Positions 1 to 8,075 of a DNA stretch of 64,000 nucleotides are shown piece by piece; the first letter of the stretch is position 1, and every line of letters starts with the position of its first letter. This DNA comes from Planctomycetota bacterium (GTDB taxonomy: Bacteria; Planctomycetota; Phycisphaerae; UBA1845; PWPN01): the NCBI GenBank assembly GCA_029550525.1, contig JAKPHF010000070.1:1-64000 (forward strand), in the 5' to 3' direction. The position numbers were made by a program, and so were the translations under genes. The notes under the pieces are model-generated. The model did no database searches, was not told the origin of the DNA, and saw only the letters and a program-made list of their open reading frames with translations.

Positions 1-133
1 GAAAAAACGCTCGCAGCTAGCCGGGCGATTCTGGTATCATGAACGAGCCTTTCGGGGCGACTCGCTCCAGAAGCATTTCCGAGCGGGAAGGCGGAAAGGC
101 TTCGAAGTCCGTCCACCAGAAGGAGGCAGCAAG

Positions 134-742
134 GTGGAAGCCTGGTGCCTGGTCATCATCGCCCTGTCCGCGACCGCCATTCTCGCTGGTATCCGGGAGC
201 TTCAGCGATCCCGCGGCATGCGAATCGTTCCGGGACGAACGGCAGCCCTCTGGGCGTATGTCTTGCTGTCCCTCAACATGGTCATCGCCGGGTTCATCGG
301 GGCACTGCTGGTTCGCATTTACCCGATCGTTTCGAGCCTGCAACCCATGCGTGGCCTGATGCCGGTCTGCCTGGCCGTCCCGCCTGTGCTGCTGGCTGGC
401 CTCGTCTACCACTGGTCATACGCGCGGAGCCTCGGCCGAAGCGTCGTGTTTTACAACGTGCGGCGTGACGATTTGGCTCGCGCGGTCGCCGCCGTCCTGC
501 GGCAGATGGACATCCCTGTCGAGCACCGGCTTCGGACGTTCAGCGACGAATTCGCAGTGCCGGGTGGCCGGCTGATCGTGCGAAGTGCCGTGAATATGTC
601 CCGGCTGGAGTGGATCGGCCATGACGGACCGGTGCGCGATCAGCTGGTAGAACTGACCATCTCGAAGCTCAGCTCCGACCTGACCGCACGCGGCCGCCAG
701 CTCATTGACGAGCGTCCGGGGCAGACAGCATTCGCGAGTTAG
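134..742 (+). CDS. Hypothetical membrane protein, 202 aa
   Basis: I do not recognise the family. A GTG start is chosen because AGGAGG lies at 121-126, seven bases upstream. Three hydrophobic segments (about residues 4-20, 40-62 and 75-95) precede a soluble C-terminal half of about 105 residues with mixed charge. The tail is therefore probably cytoplasmic or peripheral to the membrane. No catalytic motif is visible. The gene stands alone, ahead of a lipoprotein gene on the same strand 152 bases downstream. The space between them holds degenerate AGCTGTCAGC-like repeats. Confidence 0.6.
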   Translation: MEAWCLVIIALSATAILAGIRELQRSRGMRIVPGRTAALWAYVLLSLNMVIAGFIGALLVRIYPIVSSLQPMRGLMPVCLAVPPVLLAGLVYHWSYARSLGRSVVFYNVRRDDLARAVAAVLRQMDIPVEHRLRTFSDEFAVPGGRLIVRSAVNMSRLEWIGHDGPVRDQLVELTISKLSSDLTARGRQLIDERPGQTAFAS

Positions 743-744
743 CT

Positions 745-830
745 AGCCCAGCTTTCAGCTCTCAGCTGTCAGCCGTCAGCCGGACGGCTGGCTCATAGCC
801 CACAGCTCATCGCTCACAGCTTGCCTCCAG
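745..830. repeat. Degenerate AGCTGTCAGC / AGCTCATAGC repeat tract
   Basis: Successive imperfect copies of a roughly 10-bp word (AGCTGTCAGC, AGCCGTCAGC, GGCTCATAGC, AGCTCATCGC) fill the gap between two genes. Similar tracts lie at about 1650-1720, 28841-28885, 33075-33105, 54345-54380 and 58704-58735, always between genes. No function is evident. Confidence 0.6.
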
Positions 831-894
831 ATCTCGCCCGATGCCCGGTTCTCTGGTATGTTTGTTCCGGATCGCGAACACGAGGAGGAACGCG

Positions 895-1656
895 ATGTCG
901 AACCGAATCATCATTCTGGCCGGCCTGGGCGGGCTTGTGGCGGCGATGACCGGATGCTCGAGCACGGGCCGGGGAAAGGAAGCCTTCATGACGTACCGTT
1001 ACGAGGTTGCGCGGGCGACCGAGCCGATCCGCATCGACGCCAACTGGGACAAGCCGGCCTGGCAAGGGATCAAGCCTCTCACGGTGGACTTGTACATGGG
1101 GGACGAACCGGCACACCGGCCCAAGGTCCAGGCCAAGCTGGCGTACGACGACGAGAACATCTACGTGATCTTCCGCGTCGAGGACCGCTACGTGCGTGCG
1201 GTAGCCGCCGCGCACCAGGAGGCGGTTTGTCGTGACAGCTGCGTGGAGTTCTTTTTCGCCCCCGGCATGGATGTGAGCAAGGGGTATTTCAACCTGGAGA
1301 TGAACTGCGGCGGCACGATGCTCCTGCACTTCCAGACCATCCCTCGCAAGAACATGGTGCCTCTGACGGCGGAGGAAGTGGCGAGCATCGAGGTCGCGAC
1401 CACCATGCCGCGGATCGTCGAACCGGAGATCACCGAGCCGACCACCTGGATCGTCGAGTACCGATTGCCCGTGCGGATTCTGGACAAATACCTGCCCTCG
1501 GCGGCCAAGCCGGCCCCGGGCGTGCAGTGGCGGGCCAACTTCTTCAAATGTGCCGATGCCACCTCGCACCCGCACTGGTTGACATGGGCGAAGGTGAATC
1601 GGCCGCGGCCCGACTTCCACGTGCCGGAGGATTTCGGGGTGATTGTGTTTGAATAG
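895..1656 (+). CDS. Lipoprotein with CBM9-like / DOMON-type carbohydrate-binding domain
   Basis: Predicted secreted lipoprotein of 253 aa. The ATG at 895 is chosen because GAGGAGG precedes it by five bases. The N-terminus has a short basic stretch, a hydrophobic helix and a lipobox-like MTGC followed by SS, so it should be lipidated. The rest matches the CBM9-like family seen in many planctomycete surface proteins: an opening with RIDANWDKPAW, a middle DDENIYVIFRVEDRYV, and the CVEFFFAP strand. Such domains bind glycans and have no catalytic role. It probably captures polysaccharide at the cell surface. The family assignment is by motif pattern only. Confidence 0.7.
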   Translation: MSNRIIILAGLGGLVAAMTGCSSTGRGKEAFMTYRYEVARATEPIRIDANWDKPAWQGIKPLTVDLYMGDEPAHRPKVQAKLAYDDENIYVIFRVEDRYVRAVAAAHQEAVCRDSCVEFFFAPGMDVSKGYFNLEMNCGGTMLLHFQTIPRKNMVPLTAEEVASIEVATTMPRIVEPEITEPTTWIVEYRLPVRILDKYLPSAAKPAPGVQWRANFFKCADATSHPHWLTWAKVNRPRPDFHVPEDFGVIVFE

Positions 1657-1770
1657 CTGTGAGCTATGAGCTTTGAGCTGTGAGCCAGAGTAGATGGCGT
1701 CAGCTGTCAGCTGTCAACCATTGGACATCAGCCGGAAAGAGGAGGCAGGACTACGGCAGACTGAATCGGG

Positions 1771-1983
1771 TCAGGCGGCCGGTAGGGACTCGACGGCTGC
1801 GATGTGGAGGTAGGGGCAGAACGTCCATCGCTCGCCGTCAGGCAGCGCGATGAACACACGGTTCTTCAGAAGCGCCACAGCGTGAGGAGTGCGGACATCG
1901 TACGCATCGCCGCTGCTCACGCGGATGCGAAACGGCTCGAACGGCTCTCGCTGAAGAAGCTCTTCCAATTCTTGCCGGTTCAT
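1771..1983 (-). CDS. Small hypothetical protein, 70 aa, planctomycete type
   Basis: The ATG at 1983 is preferred over an upstream TTG (2019), because the reading MNRQELEELLQREPFEPFRI is a pattern I associate with short conserved planctomycete proteins. The protein is soluble and rich in beta strands, with no signal peptide or metal motif. No good ribosome-binding site is visible, so the exact start is uncertain. It lies downstream of the fucosidase gene, with a hairpin between them. Function unknown. Confidence 0.5.
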   Translation of the reverse strand: MNRQELEELLQREPFEPFRIRVSSGDAYDVRTPHAVALLKNRVFIALPDGERWTFCPYLHIAAVESLPAA

Positions 1984-2021
1984 GCCTGGATTGTAACCAG
2001 TTGATCTCCCCACAGGCAAGA

Positions 2022-2053
2022 AGCATGTTCCGACAGACAGTCGGGGACATGCT
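2022..2053 (-). terminator. Hairpin downstream of the fucosidase gene
   Basis: AGCATGT pairs with ACATGCT around an inner CCGAC/GTCGG stem with a 5-base loop, giving about 12 paired positions with a small bulge. It lies 60 bases past the fucosidase stop on the minus strand. The T-tract is poor, so termination is inferred from position and stem strength. Confidence 0.4.
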
Positions 2054-2113
2054 GCTGCCGTGGATTCAGCCTTCGCACGTGGCCGGACCTTCGCGGCGGC
2101 GGCTGGTGGAGGT

Positions 2114-4510
2114 CTATTTCGCCGGCGCGAGCTTCGCCTGCCGGAGGTTCATCAGCGTGTCCTTGGCGGGCAGCTTCACCGGCCGAACAAGCAGGACGTT
2201 CGTGCCGGCGGGCAATTCGATGGTGCCGACGGCGCGATCCTGGAAGTTCGTGGTGCCGCCCGTGACCTCGACCGTGCCGGACAGCTTCGCCGAGGCTGAC
2301 GCGCGATCGAACAGGCGAGGTACGGTGGCTTCGGCGGGCCGCGTGGCCAGCTTCGGATCGGCGACAATCGCCGCAATCTCGAACGTTGCGCCGGCCGAGC
2401 CTTGCGGGGCGGCATAGTTCAACACGACCTGATACCGACCCGGCGTGTCCACTTCAAACTGCCAGGAAACGGCATCAATCGCGTTCGTCCAGTTGCCCAC
2501 GTACACCTGCTCGCCGACGGCCTCGAAGCGAGCCCGCTGGCCGTGCTGTGACCGGATCTCGGCCACGGTCGCGGGCAGGCTGATGCTGCCCTCGGGCCCG
2601 GGACGGATGGTGAACGGCTGCACGTTAGGCGGGCCGTCCAGCTCGAGCGCGACGACACTGGCTACGGGGTGTGGCGCTTTCTCGGGCAAGGAAACGATCG
2701 TGTCGGAACCTTGCCGGGAGACCACAGGGGCAGCTGCATCGGTCGCAGCGCCGAGCAACCTCGCGCGAACGACGGAATTGATCAGCCCGGGCAGGACGAT
2801 CCGCCGCTCGCTTGGCCACCCGAAGATGTGCACGTAGAGCGTGTTGCCTTTGACCGTGGCACGGCCGAAGAACGGCAGGAGCTTGAACGGACTGGCCGTC
2901 GTGCCGTAGATGGCTTCGCCATTGACATCGAGCCATCGACCCATGGCTTCGAGCACGTCGGCCTCGACCTTTTGGATCCGGCCCTCCGGCGTGGGGCCCA
3001 CATTGAGCAGGAGATTACCGCCCTTGGAGACCACGTCCACGAGCATGCGGATGCAGTAGTCGGCGGTCTTGTATTCAGTCTCGTTCTTGTCGTAGCCCCA
3101 CCAGGCGGTCGGCGCGTGCGAGCCGTGGCCGGTGGTGAGCGTGATGCAGTTCTCCCAGAGCTTGGGCGAGCCGTCGGGATTGGTCAGCCCCGTTGGCGGA
3201 ATGTACTGCTCGGGCGTATCGAAATCCTCGGCGTTGGCGCCTCGGTTGTTGATGAGGATGCCCGGCTGCAGTTCGCGGATCAGGGCGTTGATCGCAGCAA
3301 GCTTGCGACGACCGACGGCGTCCTCGTGGCCCCAGGCCCCGTCCCACCACCAACAGGCCAGCGGACCGTAACCGGTGGCCAGCTCGCGGACCTGTGCGGT
3401 CAGGTAGGCCAGATACCGATCGAAATCGGGTTTCACGTTGCCGCGGGCGGGGTCCCAATCAGGAACAGGCTCGTAGTCCGGGTGATGCCAGTCGAGGATG
3501 GAGTGGTACAGCCCGAAGCGCAACCCCTGCTCCGCACAGGCCTGCGCCAGTTCATTCACCGGATCGCGTTTGAAGGGCGTGGCATCGATCATGTCGTAGT
3601 TTGACACCGCCGAGTCAAACATGGCGAAACCGTCGTGATGCTTGGAGGTGAAGACGATGTACTTCTGGCCCGCGCGCTTGGCGAGGCTCACCCACTCGGT
3701 GGCGTTGAAGCCGGTGGGGTTGAACTGGGGAGCAAGTTTCTCGTACTCGGCGGCGGGGATGCGGCTGACCTTCATATTCCACTCGCCCTCGCCCAGCACG
3801 CTGTAAATGCCCCAGTGCACGAACAGGCCGAACTTGGCGTCGCGGAACCACGCGCTGCGGGCGGCCCGGTCGGCGGCCAGATCGGCCACGCGAATATTGC
3901 GGAACCACACGGGCGTGTGATGGTTCTGCAGACCGATGAAGCCGCGGGTCGAGCGGTTCAGGAACTCCGGATACTCGCGGGAAGTCGCGTCCACGATGGT
4001 TTCGCCGTTGAGCACGACCACGATGCGGTCGCCGTCGGCGGTCACGCGGATGTGGTTCCATTCGCCGGCAGGTTTAGCCGCTCGCTTCTCCGGAGCGACA
4101 ACCTTGTACACCGAGCCGGTGAACTGGGCCGGCTTGAGATGCTGGTGTTTCTCGGCGTCATCGTCGAGCAGTTGGATCTCGTAGCTGACCGACGAGGGAT
4201 GGCCGACGGCCGGCGTGCGGAGATAGATGCCGCTGTTGGCGCCCGGCGAGAGCTTGTATTCCAGGTCGATGCAGACGTCCGTGTACTCCCGCTCGGTTCC
4301 CCACCATTCGCCCCAGAGCTTGCCCGCCCCCGTGCACTCCAACACGCCGTCCCGAACGAACCAGGCCTCGGTCGGCTCGTTACCGCGGGAAATCCAGCCC
4401 GGCATGGTGTCGCCGACGATCTGATCCTGGAACTCGAGCGCCAGGGCCACATTGACGAACACACTCAACGTGATAATCGAAACCGCCGCGATGTACCGTC
4501 GCAAACCCAT
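2114..4510 (-). CDS. Secreted DUF1080-alpha-L-fucosidase (GH29) fusion
   Basis: A 798-aa secreted glycosidase predicted to release alpha-L-fucose. AGGAGG lies 7 bases before the ATG. Residues 1-25 form a signal peptide. Residues about 26-212 are a DUF1080 (3-keto-disaccharide hydrolase/LamG-like) domain with the NSGIYLR core. Residues about 218-540 are the GH29 barrel with KFGLFVHWGIYS, SKHHDGFAMF and CWWWDGAW, where D390 aligns with the family nucleophile. Residues about 560-798 are beta-rich and end in a CBM35-like module. The DUF1080 fusion is unusual, since most GH29 enzymes are about 450 aa. The pseudopilin gene 210 bases upstream is on the same strand, so the two may be co-transcribed from the regulated promoter at 5663. 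Confidence 0.9.
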   Translation of the reverse strand: MGLRRYIAAVSIITLSVFVNVALALEFQDQIVGDTMPGWISRGNEPTEAWFVRDGVLECTGAGKLWGEWWGTEREYTDVCIDLEYKLSPGANSGIYLRTPAVGHPSSVSYEIQLLDDDAEKHQHLKPAQFTGSVYKVVAPEKRAAKPAGEWNHIRVTADGDRIVVVLNGETIVDATSREYPEFLNRSTRGFIGLQNHHTPVWFRNIRVADLAADRAARSAWFRDAKFGLFVHWGIYSVLGEGEWNMKVSRIPAAEYEKLAPQFNPTGFNATEWVSLAKRAGQKYIVFTSKHHDGFAMFDSAVSNYDMIDATPFKRDPVNELAQACAEQGLRFGLYHSILDWHHPDYEPVPDWDPARGNVKPDFDRYLAYLTAQVRELATGYGPLACWWWDGAWGHEDAVGRRKLAAINALIRELQPGILINNRGANAEDFDTPEQYIPPTGLTNPDGSPKLWENCITLTTGHGSHAPTAWWGYDKNETEYKTADYCIRMLVDVVSKGGNLLLNVGPTPEGRIQKVEADVLEAMGRWLDVNGEAIYGTTASPFKLLPFFGRATVKGNTLYVHIFGWPSERRIVLPGLINSVVRARLLGAATDAAAPVVSRQGSDTIVSLPEKAPHPVASVVALELDGPPNVQPFTIRPGPEGSISLPATVAEIRSQHGQRARFEAVGEQVYVGNWTNAIDAVSWQFEVDTPGRYQVVLNYAAPQGSAGATFEIAAIVADPKLATRPAEATVPRLFDRASASAKLSGTVEVTGGTTNFQDRAVGTIELPAGTNVLLVRPVKLPAKDTLMNLRQAKLAPAK

Positions 4511-4677
4511 GTAGCATCCTCCTGCACATCGTCGTTCCAGAAGCGCAGAGGATACCCTCCGAACGCGGGTTGTGCCAAGTCAGGCGATGGCGTTGGAGTG
4601 CAGGTATCCCTGCCTGCGTCAGGTGTGCTCGCAGCGTGCACCACGACGGCGTGTGCATCACTGGTGCGGGGAAGCGA

Positions 4678-4696
4678 GGCGGGCGAGACGCCCGCC
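4678..4696. repeat. 19-bp palindrome GGCGGGCG-AGA-CGCCCGCC (copy 1)
   Basis: Perfect 8-bp arms around a 3-base loop, between the pseudopilin stop and the fucosidase start. Copies in one or the other orientation lie at 13172, 18176, 25350 and 44487, with diverged ones near 21999 and 22099. All are intergenic. Confidence 0.75.
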
Positions 4697-4719
4697 CCCC
4701 GAGAATTGCGGAAACGGGG

Positions 4720-5568
4720 CTAGTCTTTGGGGAACATGTGTCCCGAAGCGACGACGAGGCCGCGCTCGAGCGAGTCGAGCGTTCGCATGAAGAGCCAGTA
4801 GTTCTCGTTGATGTCCTGGAGTTGCTCGAGCGGCTTGTCGGTTCGACGGAACAGGACACTGCCGTCGGCCAGGGCGAGGTTCCATCCGCCGTCGCGGCCC
4901 ATGAGGTGGGCGAAGTTGGTCCGCCCGCCGGTCAGCAGATCCACTATGAGGGTTCGCCCGGTCGGCATCTTCTGCAGATTCGGGTAGAGCCGGTGGTAGT
5001 CGGGCAGGTGCGAAAACTTGGGCCGCGGGTCGTTCTTGACTTTCACGTGGGGATTGTAGTTGTAGGACACACGAATGTAGTTGTGCCCGTCCATGTCCAA
5101 CGGGTTGCGGGTGGGGAAGGGGAGGTAGCTCTCATACTTGAAGTAGGGGTTCTTTTCGCTCGGACAGTAGAGGACTTTGCCGTCCTTGAGCTGCCGGGCC
5201 CGCCACAGATGGCCGAGGTTGACGAAGTAGGCCGGATTCAATTCAGCGCTCATGCTGGAGGTGACGCTGTCATCCCGGTGGAAGTAGCGGTTGTCCAGCG
5301 GCGAATTGAGAATGTTCTCCTGCCCCGGCACGTTCCGGTAGTGCGGCAGGTCGCCCTTGAAACTCACCGTGTAGGACATGATCGAAAGCGCGGTTTGGTG
5401 CAGATTGCTCGAACAGCTCACGCGCTTGGCCTGCTCCCGAGCCGCTGCCATGCTGGGCAGAAGGATGGAGATCAGTAGGGCGATGATGGCGACGACCACC
5501 AGCACTTCAATCAGTGTGAAGCCGGCGGAGCCGGAGCGACATTGCCGTCGATACTGCGTCTGGTTCAT
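4720..5568 (-). CDS. Type II secretion-like pseudopilin (prepilin N-methylation domain)
   Basis: 282 aa. The N-terminus has the class III prepilin signal: a basic leader, cleavage at G/FTLIEVL, then the hydrophobic helix VVVAIIALLISILLPSM. This is followed by AAREQAKRVSCSSNL, typical of the large planctomycete pseudopilin families. Near the C-terminus an ALADGS motif matches the H-X9-DG family signature, although here the nearest His lies 13 residues before DG. Such proteins are anchored in the inner membrane and resemble minor pilins, but are present in many copies per planctomycete genome with unknown roles. The promoter at 5663-5726 carries the regulon operator, linking the gene to carbohydrate response. 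Confidence 0.85.
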   Translation of the reverse strand: MNQTQYRRQCRSGSAGFTLIEVLVVVAIIALLISILLPSMAAAREQAKRVSCSSNLHQTALSIMSYTVSFKGDLPHYRNVPGQENILNSPLDNRYFHRDDSVTSSMSAELNPAYFVNLGHLWRARQLKDGKVLYCPSEKNPYFKYESYLPFPTRNPLDMDGHNYIRVSYNYNPHVKVKNDPRPKFSHLPDYHRLYPNLQKMPTGRTLIVDLLTGGRTNFAHLMGRDGGWNLALADGSVLFRRTDKPLEQLQDINENYWLFMRTLDSLERGLVVASGHMFPKD

Positions 5569-5662
5569 GCGGCTGCCCCCGCGCTAAAAAGCCCAGGTCC
5601 CGACGTGCCAATGGGACCGACGGCCCGAGCCGGATTGGAGATTTATGCCCAGGCCTACCCGA

Positions 5663-5726
5663 AGCATATGTTGTTACGAAAAGGAGTTCAATGAGATTGA
5701 GCGTATCGTTTTTGAGAAATGTTTCG
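5663..5726 (-). promoter_or_regulatory. Regulated promoter with 21-bp-period TGAGA operator (site A)
   Basis: Gene-sense -35 TTGAAC (5686-5691) and -10 TATGCT (5663-5668) are separated by 17 bp. Immediately upstream and overlapping the -35, the plus strand reads CAATGAGATTGAGCGT at 5689-5704, then after 7 bases TTGAGAA, 3 bases and TTTCG. TGAGA recurs exactly 21 bp apart (5692 and 5713). The same layout is found at 9416, 9623 and 15508. Predicted 5' UTR is about 90 nt to the pseudopilin start. Placement over the -35 suits class II activation by an AraC-type regulator. Confidence 0.75.
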
Positions 5727-5832
5727 GACATCGCCTGTACCGTTGCACCGAGTCGGTCGGGTGAAGACCGGGCTGGGGCCTAGGGCCAGGGGAACGAGGA
5801 AGATTGATAGGTCTACAGCGCGCTTCGATGGC

Positions 5833-6945
5833 TTATGGCGCCGACCGAGGTGCTGTTCCGAACTTTTGGCGCATGCGCTCGAGCATGCCCGCCGGGGTGA
5901 GAATCACGGTGGCTCGGCGAGGCATGGCGTTCTGGTGGACGAATTGCCGGCCGTCGAACAGATAGACCTCCGGCTCATTCTCGTCACGGTAGTATTCGCC
6001 CTTCACGGGCGTTTCCGTGCGGAGTCGCGAGCAGGCCCGGGTAATGCGGATGTACAGGTCGGGCACGGCATGACCGCGAGGGTCTTCCCAGGTGTAGCTC
6101 GCCTCAATGGCGGTTTCTTCCTCGAAGTTGTTGAAATCGGCGACGGTCACGTAGCGGGGCCGTGCCTTCAACACGCGCAGCCACATGCGGACATATAGCT
6201 GGCCCCCCTCGCGCGGCTCTTCCAGCGGGTCCAAACCCTGCTTTCTCACCGGGCCCGGAAACCGATGTCCCGGCCAGATGCTCATGCATTCGGAGACAAT
6301 GGGCGCCGGCTCGTATGAGCCCCAGCCCCAGGTCTGGCGTTTGCCCATGGATTCGAAATTGTCGCCGTTGTACGCCCATCGCACGGTGAAGCGTGGGTCG
6401 TCGAAGTCGCCGGGCCCGTAGTTGTCGTCGGTGTCCACGAGGAGCAGTGGTTTGCCCTCGAGCTTGAAGTAGGACGGTCGCTGGGCCCAGGCCTCCCAGT
6501 AGAAATCGGCGGCCCGAGCCTGAGCGGCCTTTCCGCCGCCGCGCATTTCGCCGCCGCTGCCGATGCAAATGGGAATCCGCTCGGCGGCCGGTCGAGCGTC
6601 CATGAAGTCGAACCAGGCCCGGATGTTGTCGTTGATACGGCCGCCGTCGACTCCCGCACAATTGGTGTCATCCATGATGATGAAGTCCACGCCCATGTCT
6701 CGCATCTGGGCGTAGTGGTCGGCGATGACGGCGGGATCGCCGGCAGTGTATCGCCCGCGGGTGGGGAAGACGTTGCAATTGCACCAGTGTCGATATTCGT
6801 CATCGGCCGTCCACCAGACGGTGTACCACAGACCGAAAGCCGGAACGGCAGCCTGCTTGCCATCCGGCGAGGCTGCCCATGCGGTCTGGAAAAGCCAGGA
6901 TGTCACGGTCAGGATGGAGAGAACTCCCCACAGTCGACTCTGCAT
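5833..6945 (-). CDS. Secreted GH99/GH71-like glycoside hydrolase-type protein
   Basis: 370 aa with an N-terminal signal peptide ending near AWA (residues 1-24). The ATG at 6945 is chosen for the signal peptide and an AAGGGAG sequence about 8 bases upstream. The body reads as a TIM barrel in the GH99/GH71/WbsX group: an early W-rich strand with HWCNC, then DPAVIADHYAQMRDMGVDFIIMDD, as in enzymes acting on alpha-mannan or alpha-1,3-glucan. Catalytic acids cannot be assigned by eye. It is the last gene of a predicted operon after the regulator and the UroD-like gene (44-base gap), so it is probably co-induced with them. Substrate unknown. Confidence 0.6.
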   Translation of the reverse strand: MQSRLWGVLSILTVTSWLFQTAWAASPDGKQAAVPAFGLWYTVWWTADDEYRHWCNCNVFPTRGRYTAGDPAVIADHYAQMRDMGVDFIIMDDTNCAGVDGGRINDNIRAWFDFMDARPAAERIPICIGSGGEMRGGGKAAQARAADFYWEAWAQRPSYFKLEGKPLLLVDTDDNYGPGDFDDPRFTVRWAYNGDNFESMGKRQTWGWGSYEPAPIVSECMSIWPGHRFPGPVRKQGLDPLEEPREGGQLYVRMWLRVLKARPRYVTVADFNNFEEETAIEASYTWEDPRGHAVPDLYIRITRACSRLRTETPVKGEYYRDENEPEVYLFDGRQFVHQNAMPRRATVILTPAGMLERMRQKFGTAPRSAP

Positions 6946-6989
6946 GCCGCAATCTCCCTTTCGCTGCCGGCGGCCGAGCGGCGATGAAA

Positions 6990-8042
6990 TCACGCGGGCA
7001 ACGTCTGACTGGAATGCTCCTGGGCGGCCTTCACGAATGCGTGGAGGTTTTCGGTGCTCACGCCGGGGGGCAGACCACCGCCGCACGAGAATATCACCCG
7101 CGATCCGTCGGTCAGTTCGTCCATCATGGCGTGCACGGCAGCGCGAACCTGTTCGGGCGTGCCGGCGGCCAGCACGTCGCGAGGCGGAATGTTGCCGAGC
7201 AAGACCACGCGGTTCTCGGTCCGCCGGGCCATCTCGGCGATGCCGTGTTCGAAGCTGAAGTTGAAGAGGTTCACGCCGATCTCGGGCAGGAACGGAGCAC
7301 AGACCAACCCGCGGGCATCGTTGTGGAAGAACCGCACGCGCGCGTCAATGGCCGCAAACACTTCCTTGAGATAGGGCAGGGCGAATTCGACGAAATCGTC
7401 CTTCCCGACGAACCCGACGATGTCATCGAGGATGAACACGCCTTGGATGGTCCGGAAGGTCACCGCCTGGGTTTGGAGCCAATCGACGAGGAATGCGGTG
7501 ATGGTGCGCAGCAGGGCGTGCACCTGATCGGGCTTGGTGTGCAAGGCCATCATGAACTCGGTCGTGCCCATGAGGAACGCCGCGATGTTCCACGGCCCAC
7601 GGGCCACCGCAAAACGGATGGCGTGGCCAGCTTCCTCGATGACGGGGCGGCAGTGCTGGAGACGCTTAAGCACGAACGGAGGCAGGCCGTCCGAGCGCGG
7701 ATTCGGCTTTTCCATCCGTGCCAGATTGTCCAGCGACATGTTGAGCGGATTGGCGAACGGGAATTCGTTCTCCTGCCACGTACAGCGGGCGCCGAACGCC
7801 GACGGTTCGGTGCACATGCCGTATTCCGCCCAAAAGCCGGGCAGAAACAGGATGTCGGGGAACTGGCGGACCTGCTTGAGATTGGCCTGAAGCCAAAGCT
7901 GCTCGCTCGTGTAGTAGTCCAGAATGCTCATGCCGGCCCAGCCCGGCAGCCAGGGGCTGTCACTGATGAAACCGACCATCGGCCGGGGGGGCCGACCGGC
8001 CTCGACCATTGCCAGCAGTGATTGCCATTGTTCTTCAGTCAT
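6990..8042 (-). CDS. Uroporphyrinogen decarboxylase-fold protein
   Basis: 350 aa, cytoplasmic, about the size of UroD/MtaA family members. Family features include an ILDYY-type N-terminal helix, a middle IQGVFILDDIVGFVG segment, and the C-terminal FSCGGGLPPGVSTENL, which matches the conserved GCGLPP-TP-EN ending. The HxCG zinc site of corrinoid methyltransferases is not intact: HNDARG stands where H-x-C is expected. It is therefore probably neither a true HemE nor a standard MtaA. Planctomycetes carry many such paralogues next to sugar catabolic genes. It lies 33 bases after the regulator gene, in the same operon. Role unknown. Confidence 0.75.
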   Translation of the reverse strand: MTEEQWQSLLAMVEAGRPPRPMVGFISDSPWLPGWAGMSILDYYTSEQLWLQANLKQVRQFPDILFLPGFWAEYGMCTEPSAFGARCTWQENEFPFANPLNMSLDNLARMEKPNPRSDGLPPFVLKRLQHCRPVIEEAGHAIRFAVARGPWNIAAFLMGTTEFMMALHTKPDQVHALLRTITAFLVDWLQTQAVTFRTIQGVFILDDIVGFVGKDDFVEFALPYLKEVFAAIDARVRFFHNDARGLVCAPFLPEIGVNLFNFSFEHGIAEMARRTENRVVLLGNIPPRDVLAAGTPEQVRAAVHAMMDELTDGSRVIFSCGGGLPPGVSTENLHAFVKAAQEHSSQTLPA

Positions 8043-8075
8043 GATTTGTTGCTCGATCGCCAGACGCCGAGCCGA

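Noticed and set aside
745..830. CRISPR-like appearance of tandem words
   Set aside because: Units are about 10 bp, degenerate and without unique spacers, and there are no cas genes.
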